Origin: Microbacteriaceae bacterium UBA6152
Lineage (GTDB): Bacteria > Actinomycetota > Actinomycetes > Actinomycetales > Microbacteriaceae
Direction of reading: 5' to 3'
Length of the DNA: 8,210 bases
Assembly: GCA_002423075.1 (NCBI GenBank)
Contig: DIUS01000089.1
Span: 1-8,210 of the forward strand
Shown here: piece by piece, positions 1-4,175 of the stretch
How positions within the stretch are numbered: position 1 is the stretch's first letter
Layout: every line of letters starts with the position of its first letter
The notes under the pieces: generated by a model
Told to the model about the DNA's origin: nothing
The model's database searches: none
The model's input: only the letters and a program-made list of their open reading frames with translations
Program-made: the position numbers and the translations under genes

Positions 1-93
1 GGGCAGCTGCGCCATGACGTCGAGGTTGTCGCCGTGGATGAGCAGGTCGGGGCCCGCGGGGTTCCACAGTTGCGAAGGGCGCGGCGAGCTCAT
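1..93 (-). CDS. Site-specific DNA methyltransferase, N-terminal fragment (runs off the left edge)
   Basis: Thirty-one codons are visible, starting at an ATG at 93 with an in-frame TAA just upstream (104-106), so the start is well bounded. The peptide begins MSSPRPSQLWNPAGPDLLIH and continues GDNLDVMAQLP. The stretch LLIHGDNLDVMAQLP matches the conserved N-terminal segment (LIxGDNLxVxxxL) found just before the catalytic DPPY region in type III Mod-like and related adenine-specific DNA methyltransferases. That assignment rests on family knowledge plus this one motif; the catalytic region is not in the window. There is no Shine-Dalgarno sequence before the ATG, but a TAACGT -10-like hexamer lies 6 bases upstream, so the mRNA may be leaderless. 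The next gene on this strand, the HNH nuclease, ends 67 bases upstream. Whether a restriction subunit follows cannot be seen. Confidence 0.6.
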   Translation of the reverse strand, partial: MSSPRPSQLWNPAGPDLLIHGDNLDVMAQLP

Positions 94-99
94 GCACTG

Positions 100-105
100 A
101 CGTTA
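100..105 (-). promoter_or_regulatory. Candidate -10 element of a leaderless promoter for the methyltransferase
   Basis: Read on the minus strand, TAACGT fits the TANNNT -10 pattern and ends 6 bases before the ATG at 93, the spacing expected when transcription starts at the first base of the start codon. Leaderless transcripts are common in Actinobacteria. No convincing -35 hexamer is seen, and a six-base match is weak evidence on its own. Confidence 0.3.
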
Positions 106-160
106 ACAGCGCAGCGAGAGGGCAGAGGCCGCCTCGCCCGGACACGCGTAGACGACGAGG

Positions 161-1426
161 CTACCCTGCCAACTGCACGGCCGGCTCGGTGCGATAGAGC
201 CTGCCACTGGGCGCCCGCCATTCGAGCGCACCACCGCCCGCTTGGTTCACTCGCCAGGCGGTCTGATGCTTGAGTCGGTGGTGGGCCTCGCACAGGTGCG
301 CGAGGTTGTCATGTCGGGTCGCACCCTCGTGCTGCCAGTCGACGGTGTGATCGAGGTCGGCGTTCACGGCAGCACGACCGCACCCGGGGAACCGACACGT
401 CTCGTCACGGATGCGCAACCAGAGCTTGAGGTCTCGGGGCACCGCATAGCGCTCGCGCCCGACCGAGAGCACCGTGCCTGTCTCGGGGTGGGTGAGCAAT
501 CGCACGAAGCTCGGCGCATGCGCCGCAAGCCTGCGCGCCACGTCGTCGGAGATGGGGCCGTAGCCCTCGAGCGTTGCGGGTGTGGTTGCACTCGAGGTGT
601 GTGCACCCGAGTCGAGCAGACGCAGCACCGGAACCGTCACGAGCACACTCGCGCGCACCCCTCGACCGAGGCCGCTGCCCGACACCATTCCGTCGATGAG
701 AAGGTCGGCGAAGACATCAGCCCGGCGCTGAGCGAGCGTGCGCGGATCATCGGGCGAGCTCAGGCTCGACGCCATCTCGGTCAGGCGGCGGTACGCGCCG
801 ATGGCCTGTTCGGCGGGCAGGTGCGCGGTGAGCCAGGCCATGCCATCGCGGCCAGTCTCGAGTTGCACCGATCGCGACTCTTCGGCCGCGCGTCGGCGCT
901 CAGCGATCGAGTCGGGGTGCAGGCGCTCGCGTAGCGCCCGCGCGCGCTGACGAAATCCGCCGGGCGTGCGGGTCTCTGCCTCGGGCAAAGCGGCGGCCTC
1001 GAAGGCCGGCCACGACTGCGCGGGCACAGTTCGTGCCTCATCGATGAGGATGCTCGCGTGCCGGTAACTCAGCCGACCCGAGCGCAGCGAATCGAGGGTC
1101 GCCGGCAACTCGTGCACGAGCGAGGCGCTGTCGGCGACGAGCTGCTCGGCCTCGCGCTCGCTGATGCGCGTCGCTGCGGCAAGTTCGCTCGCCGCCACGC
1201 GGCGGGCGGAGAGCACCGGCGACCACGGCCGCCCCGGGCCCGAGCGAGCGGGCCCCTCGGCCGCGAGGGCGAGCCGGTGCAGTTCATCGATCGCCACCGC
1301 TCGGTACGCCGACAGCGAGGCCATGAGGCGCTCGACCTCGACGATCGAGTCGAGCACCGTGCCCATGGCGCCGTCGACGACGGCCGCCGCGGTGAGCGGC
1401 ACGGCAACAGGTGCGGTGGTCGACAT
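161..1426 (-). CDS. DUF222 domain / HNH endonuclease (13E12 repeat family-like)
   Basis: This is a 421-aa protein from the preferred ATG at 1426 (MSTTAPVAV). An upstream ATG at 1465 would add 13 residues, but those codons have low third-position GC, look non-coding, and have no SD. The first roughly 310 residues are the Ala/Arg/Leu-rich helical DUF222 region. The C-terminal HNH domain is complete: zinc-ligand pair C344/C349 (CRFPGC), the catalytic D359-H360 with W364 (DHTVDW), N374, and the C379-x2-H382-H383 cluster ending in K386-H387 (CEAHHRLKH). The length, about 420 aa, is normal for the family. These proteins occur in many copies in actinobacterial genomes and have been linked to the mycobacterial 13E12 repeats; their biological role is largely unknown. 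DNA cleavage is inferred from the intact HNH residues. The flanking genes suggest no operon: the acyltransferase gene ends 181 bases upstream. Confidence 0.88.
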   Translation of the reverse strand: MSTTAPVAVPLTAAAVVDGAMGTVLDSIVEVERLMASLSAYRAVAIDELHRLALAAEGPARSGPGRPWSPVLSARRVAASELAAATRISEREAEQLVADSASLVHELPATLDSLRSGRLSYRHASILIDEARTVPAQSWPAFEAAALPEAETRTPGGFRQRARALRERLHPDSIAERRRAAEESRSVQLETGRDGMAWLTAHLPAEQAIGAYRRLTEMASSLSSPDDPRTLAQRRADVFADLLIDGMVSGSGLGRGVRASVLVTVPVLRLLDSGAHTSSATTPATLEGYGPISDDVARRLAAHAPSFVRLLTHPETGTVLSVGRERYAVPRDLKLWLRIRDETCRFPGCGRAAVNADLDHTVDWQHEGATRHDNLAHLCEAHHRLKHQTAWRVNQAGGGALEWRAPSGRLYRTEPAVQLAG

Positions 1427-1607
1427 GCGCACAGTCAAGCAGCGACCACCGACATCTCTAAGCATCGTGGATGCGCGCGCCCCGGCCTGTGGAGTGAATC
1501 CTGATCAGGCATTCTGTAGAGGAGACGCGCGGCGGCCAAGGTCGGGGCACCGCACGGAGCGGCAGGGCCAGAGACGGCGGTGGAGGAACCGGGAAGGCAG
1601 AGCAGCG

Positions 1608-2969
1608 CTACTCGGGCGCAGCATCACCCGAGCGAGCATCCATCGCCATCGGCCGACGCGTACGCGGCGACCGCAGCAGCACCGCCACGAGCAGCAGCGT
1701 CACGCCGATGGCCGCACCGTACGCGGGCGTGAAGCCGGCGACAAGAATCGTCACGACTCCGGCGATGCCCAGCAGCACCTTGAGGCCCGCCAGCCACGGC
1801 CCGACCGGAGCGACCTCAGCCCGCTCGCCGCGGCGCTCGAGCCACGCCACCCCGATCACGATCGGAATCAGCAGCAGCGCCACGGCGATCAGGAACGGCG
1901 GCCGGCTCTGCCACCACTCGCCACTCAGCGGCTCGGGGAACGACGCCCCCGCGATCACGAGCACGACGGCGGTGAGCACGATCACCGGCACGTGCCACAA
2001 GTAGATCTGCATGGCGTTCTTGTTGATGGCGTTGCTGAGGCCGGCGAACGTCTCGCGCTGCGCCAGAAGGTTGAGCCACGGCCGCATCCAGGCGAAGAGC
2101 AGCGTCTGCGCGATACCGAGCACGAGAATCGCAGCGGTCGGCGGGTTCAAGTTGTCATACATGTCGGTCGAGTAGCCGATCACGAGCACCATGAACAGCA
2201 GCACGCCGAACGCGCTGAGCCCGCCGACGAGCAGCAGCCAGCGCCGCCGCCAGTCGAACCAGCCGTCGGCGAGGCAGAAGCCGAGCTGCTGCACGAAGAC
2301 CCAGACGAAGATGAGGTTGAAGGCTCCGAAGAGGGGTTGCGCGGTGAGCAGGGCGACCGTGTCGACGGCCATGACGGCGGCGAGCAGGCCGAGCAGGGTC
2401 GCCCACGGCGCGCGCTCGTGCAGGCGGGCCATGAGAGGTACGAGGCCCGAGCATCCGAGATAGACAGCCAAGAACCACAGAGGCTGCCCGATGCGGAAGC
2501 CCACGTCGCTCAGTACCGCGTCGGGCAGGCCGACGAGGCCGAGCACTGCGAGCGTGATGCCGACGAGGGCGAGCGGCAGCAGCGCCGGGCGGGCGAGGCG
2601 GGCGACGCGGTCACGCACGTAGGTGCTCGCGAGCACGCCGCGCTCGCGCTGACGACGCCAGGCGAGCAGGGCCGAGAAGCCGCCCATGACGAAGAAGAGG
2701 GGCATGACCTGCACGAGCCAGGTGCTCCACGCGAAGATTGGGTGCCCGTCGAGCGAGTTCGTGATCGCGAGCCCGTCGGTGCCGACCGTGATGCCGGCCA
2801 TCATGACGTGCAGGCCGACGACGACGACGAGGCACGCTGCGCGCGTCAGGTCGACAGCGCGGTCTCGGGATGCTCGCGGCGGGCTCGCGGGGGTGGCAAG
2901 TTGCGCCGACTCGGGCGACGGCTGCTCGGGCGCTGACGGCTGCGTGGGCTCCTGCTCGAATGTCGTCAT
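1608..2969 (-). CDS. Acyltransferase-3 family integral membrane protein
   Basis: This is a 453-aa protein from ATG 2969. GAGGGG at 2975-2980 lies 5 bases upstream of this ATG, whereas an in-frame GTG at 2975 would touch the SD, so 2969 is preferred. The N-terminal 33 residues are acidic and rich in Pro, Gln and Ser (cytosolic tail). The hallmark R-X10-H of the OafA/acyltransferase-3 family is present as R43-H54 (RAACLVVVVGLH). It is followed by a YVRDRVARLARP segment (about 117-128), typical of the loop after the second or third membrane helix, and by about 11 hydrophobic spans reaching residue 433. The C-terminus is short and basic, then acidic, with no SGNH domain. Family members move acyl groups onto sugars of the cell envelope, peptidoglycan or antibiotics; the substrate here is unknown. 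It appears to be a single-gene transcript with 181-191 bases free on each side. Confidence 0.85.
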   Translation of the reverse strand: MTTFEQEPTQPSAPEQPSPESAQLATPASPPRASRDRAVDLTRAACLVVVVGLHVMMAGITVGTDGLAITNSLDGHPIFAWSTWLVQVMPLFFVMGGFSALLAWRRQRERGVLASTYVRDRVARLARPALLPLALVGITLAVLGLVGLPDAVLSDVGFRIGQPLWFLAVYLGCSGLVPLMARLHERAPWATLLGLLAAVMAVDTVALLTAQPLFGAFNLIFVWVFVQQLGFCLADGWFDWRRRWLLLVGGLSAFGVLLFMVLVIGYSTDMYDNLNPPTAAILVLGIAQTLLFAWMRPWLNLLAQRETFAGLSNAINKNAMQIYLWHVPVIVLTAVVLVIAGASFPEPLSGEWWQSRPPFLIAVALLLIPIVIGVAWLERRGERAEVAPVGPWLAGLKVLLGIAGVVTILVAGFTPAYGAAIGVTLLLVAVLLRSPRTRRPMAMDARSGDAAPE

Positions 2970-3112
2970 TGACACCCCTCGTTCTCATGCCGGAGTGCAC
3001 GGCCTCAACGACCTCGCGGGTATGGGCCGCAATGGATTTAGCGTACGTCAGCGCGCATGTGTTGACCTAGCAGTGTCGGGCCTGCCCACGCCCCCCACTT
3101 GCCAGCGCGTCA

Positions 3113-3146
3113 GCGGTCGGCAGAAATTGAGAAGCCCGCCGACCGC
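3113..3146 (-). terminator. Hairpin downstream of the 94-aa gene, probable terminator
   Basis: A perfect 9-bp inverted repeat (GCGGTCGGC at 3113-3121 and GCCGACCGC at 3138-3146, 16-nt loop) begins 14 bases after the stop codon of the 94-aa minus-strand gene. No T-run follows on either strand, so it would be a weak or T-less terminator of the kind frequent in high-GC Actinobacteria. It lies in the 191-base gap before the acyltransferase start. Confidence 0.45.
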
Positions 3147-3160
3147 CGCACTTCGCGAAT

Positions 3161-3445
3161 CTATGCGTGCAGCCTGCCCGGCGTGAAAGAGATCGATGTT
3201 CCTTCGATTAGGTGTTGTGCGTACTCGGTCAATTCGGGATCCGATACATCGGCACCTTCGCTTCTAAACGCGCGCGACACATCAGACTTCACCGACTCCA
3301 GGTCTCGGCCTTCGGCCGTTCTCGCAATTTCACTGAACCTCCGATTGAGTGCGCGTGCGATGCCTTGCATCGCGGAGTTGACCTCTCGATTGATTTCCCT
3401 TTCAATGGCGCGCTGGTCGAACTTCATGTTGATGTCGAACTTCAT
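3161..3445 (-). CDS. Hypothetical 94-aa protein, charged and helical
   Basis: I do not recognise the family with certainty. The start at ATG 3445 is chosen because GGAAGG lies 9 bases upstream; an in-frame ATG at 3478 has no SD. The protein opens with a duplicated MKFD (MKFDINMKFD), encoded by a 12-base direct repeat, so ATG 3427 is another possible start. Residues 11-60 look like two amphipathic helices rich in Arg and Glu (QRAIEREINREVNSAMQGIA, then FSEIARTAEGRDLESVKSDV). Then comes a DPELTEYAQHLIEGT segment (69-83) and a short beta-like tail. There is no signal peptide or membrane segment. The general shape resembles small orphan proteins of actinobacterial phages and integrative elements; that is an impression, not a match. 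GC is lower than in the flanking core genes. It lies 137 bases downstream of the 42-aa gene, with a hairpin between them. Confidence 0.6.
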   Translation of the reverse strand: MKFDINMKFDQRAIEREINREVNSAMQGIARALNRRFSEIARTAEGRDLESVKSDVSRAFRSEGADVSDPELTEYAQHLIEGTSISFTPGRLHA

Positions 3446-3538
3446 CGAACTCTGCCTTCCACCCGAGCGGGTGAACATGCAGCAAGGAGGCGAAGCGCTG
3501 ACGAGGTCACGCCGGCGAGGGAGACAGATTGGGTCGCA

Positions 3539-3575
3539 GACCCGGGCGGCAGCAGAGTTACCTGCCGCCCGGGTC
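3539..3575 (-). terminator. Perfect 14-bp hairpin after the 42-aa gene, probable terminator
   Basis: GACCCGGGCGGCAG (3539-3552) and CTGCCGCCCGGGTC (3562-3575) are perfect reverse complements with a 9-nt loop. The hairpin starts 7 bases after the TAG of the 42-aa gene, exactly where a terminator is expected. No T-run follows on the minus strand, so strength is uncertain. It separates the 42-aa gene from the 94-aa gene and suggests they are not one simple transcript. Confidence 0.6.
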
Positions 3576-3582
3576 CTCCGGT

Positions 3583-3711
3583 CTAGCCCTTACCGAGGGT
3601 TGATGCAGCCTTCGACTTGGCCGGCTTGCTCGACGAGTTAGACGCGAGCGTCTTACCCGCCTTCGAGAGCTGGGCCTTCGAGGGCGGCGTCGACTTAGAT
3701 GACTTGGTCAT
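3583..3711 (-). CDS. Small Lys/Ser-rich 42-aa protein
   Basis: ATG at 3711, TAG at 3583. A very strong SD (AGGAAGGAG, about 7 bases before the ATG) marks it as a real, well-translated gene despite its size. The peptide starts MTKSSKSTPPSKAQLSKAG and ends AKSKAASTLGKG; it is basic, with 10 Lys and no acidic residues. An imperfect internal repeat is visible: SKAGKTLAS (16-24) and SKAASTLGK (33-41). There are no Cys, aromatic residues or membrane spans, and it is probably disordered. Such Lys/Ala/Ser-rich small proteins can bind nucleic acid, but that is a guess from composition; no family is claimed. Its first 17 bases overlap the end of the 48-aa ORF, which suggests coupled translation, and a 14-bp hairpin closes the unit downstream. 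Confidence 0.65.
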   Translation of the reverse strand: MTKSSKSTPPSKAQLSKAGKTLASNSSSKPAKSKAASTLGKG

Positions 3712-3841
3712 CGATCGACTCCTTCCTGCTGAGCGTTGGCAGGTCGCCTCCACCGATAAACATCAGCCGGTGGCGCAGAGGCCATGGGGCCTCTAGAGTC
3801 GGATGGTCTGGCAAAGACATCTCGGCCCTGATCTGCGGCAT
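3695..3841 (-). CDS. Candidate 48-aa small protein overlapping the 42-aa gene
   Basis: ATG at 3841, TAA at 3695. GAGG at 3847-3850 lies 5 bases before the ATG, a good SD. The peptide begins MPQIRAEMSLPDHPTLEAP, contains WPLRHRLMFIGGGDLPTLS (20-38) and ends RKESIDDQVI. The composition is protein-like and about three quarters of its codons end in G or C, while the other frames look less natural. The reading frame stays open and protein-like for 17 codons upstream of the ATG (for example GPDLRKQNEVW) until a TAA at 3893, but without a standard start codon. It may therefore be the remnant of a longer gene, or use a rare start. The product matches no family I know. It overlaps the 42-aa gene by 17 bases in another frame. 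Its start region lies in the loop of a 14-bp hairpin. Confidence 0.4.
   Translation of the reverse strand: MPQIRAEMSLPDHPTLEAPWPLRHRLMFIGGGDLPTLSRKESIDDQVI
3777..3794. repeat. Small perfect hairpin (7-bp stem, 4-nt loop)
   Basis: AGAGGCC (3777-3783) and GGCCTCT (3788-3794) pair perfectly around ATGG. A second short stem (CCACCG 3750-3755 with CGGTGG 3768-3773) lies beside it. Both are inside the 48-aa ORF, between the large hairpin and the SD of the 42-aa gene, so the transcript there would be strongly structured. Confidence 0.5.
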
Positions 3842-3874
3842 CCAGACCTCGTTCTGCTTGCGCAGATCAGGGCC
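3805..3874 (-). promoter_or_regulatory. 14-bp hairpin with possible pseudoknot over the 48-aa start site
   Basis: GGCCCTGATCTGCG (3824-3837) and CGCAGATCAGGGCC (3861-3874) form a perfect 14-bp stem with a 23-nt loop. On the minus strand the loop contains the SD (GAGG, 3847-3850) and ATG (3839-3841) of the 48-aa ORF. The loop segment GGTCTGG (3842-3848 read on minus) is also perfectly complementary to CCAGACC at 3805-3811, which lies beyond the stem, giving the ABAB order of a pseudoknot. If formed, it would cover the SD/spacer and could block or gate translation. The inverted repeats are directly seen; RNA folding and regulation are inference. Alternatively the 14-bp stem, followed on the plus strand by CTTCTTTTGCTTC, could be a plus-strand terminator, but no plus-strand gene is seen before it. 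Confidence 0.4.
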
Positions 3875-3938
3875 CTTCTTTTGCTTCAGACTTTACCGAA
3901 GCAAGCCGACACCTTCCGAGACGCCCTCGGCCGTTGTG

Positions 3939-3947
3939 TGTGGATAA
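3939..3947 (-). promoter_or_regulatory. Exact DnaA box
   Basis: TGTGGATAA on the plus strand is TTATCCACA on the minus strand, identical to the classic DnaA-box consensus. A single 9-mer can occur by chance in a genome, but a related box (TTATCCCCA, 4062-4070, opposite orientation) and a weaker one (CTCTCCACA, 4073-4081) lie within 135 bases. Binding is not shown. Confidence 0.45.
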
Positions 3948-3974
3948 GTCGCGTGGCGACAGCCTGAAGTCCGG

Positions 3975-4014
3975 GTCAATTCGCCGATATTCCGGGACAT
4001 ATCGGGCGATTGAC
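3975..4014. repeat. 40-bp imperfect palindrome
   Basis: The arms are 3975-3990 (GTCAATTCGCCGATAT) and 3999-4014 (ATATCGGGCGATTGAC); 13 of 16 positions pair across an 8-base spacer, TCCGGGAC. The symmetrical two-arm layout would suit a dimeric regulator operator or a recombinase core site. It sits between two oppositely oriented DnaA-like boxes. Confidence 0.55.
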
Positions 4015-4175
4015 ACAACTCGTGTGCAGAGCGCGAAAGTTGTCCCCCAGAATGTGCGCACTTATCCCCAGGCTCTCCACAGTGCAAATGCAACTACATC
4101 AATTTGTCATTCGGCGTGTCGCGGGGGTTTGGGTACCGAGGTGATTCGAAAAAGGGCCCCGATAGGAGATCTTGA

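Larger units (their letters stand above)
3842..4175. other. Gene-free, lower-GC region with DnaA-box-like motifs and a palindrome
   Basis: No convincing gene is present in these 334 bases; the frames open here on the minus strand lack an SD and look like chance. The region has visibly lower GC than the rest and carries one exact DnaA box (3939-3947), a one-mismatch box in the opposite orientation (4062-4070), a two-mismatch box (4073-4081) and a 40-bp imperfect palindrome (3975-4014). Near the end of the restriction-modification gene there is also a perfect 10-bp palindrome, CTTGATCAAG. The leader of the small-gene cluster must begin somewhere here, but no good promoter hexamer pair was found. 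Confidence 0.5.

Noticed and set aside
242..934. 230-aa plus-strand reading frame across the HNH gene
   Set aside because: It is opposite a complete HNH domain and has no recognisable features.
1164..2936. 590-aa plus-strand reading frame antisense to the HNH and acyltransferase genes
   Set aside because: It is rich in Arg, His, Gln and Glu with no domain, lies opposite two clearly real genes, and is the usual antisense by-product of high-GC codon bias.
3699..3947. 82-aa plus-strand frame in the small-gene region
   Set aside because: It has no SD, a Ser/Arg/Cys-rich unlikely composition, and is antisense to the more protein-like 48-aa frame.
4010..4038. TTGACA at 4010-4015 as a plus-strand promoter -35
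   Set aside because: There is no -10-like hexamer at 16-18 bases and no gene downstream on that strand.
3893..4093. 66-aa minus-strand frame (and an overlapping 64-aa one at 3867-4061) in the gene-free stretch
   Set aside because: There is no SD, the composition is Cys/His/Arg-rich, and both cross the palindrome and DnaA-like boxes; probably chance frames.
4149..4160. T5 tract next to GGGGCCC after the restriction-modification gene as a terminator
   Set aside because: GGGCCC is a loop-less palindrome and cannot form a stem-loop; no longer pairing found.
3712..4175. tRNA or CRISPR array in the intergenic region
   Set aside because: I looked for cloverleaf spacing, GTTCRANNC-type T-loops and regularly spaced repeats and saw none; only separate hairpins.
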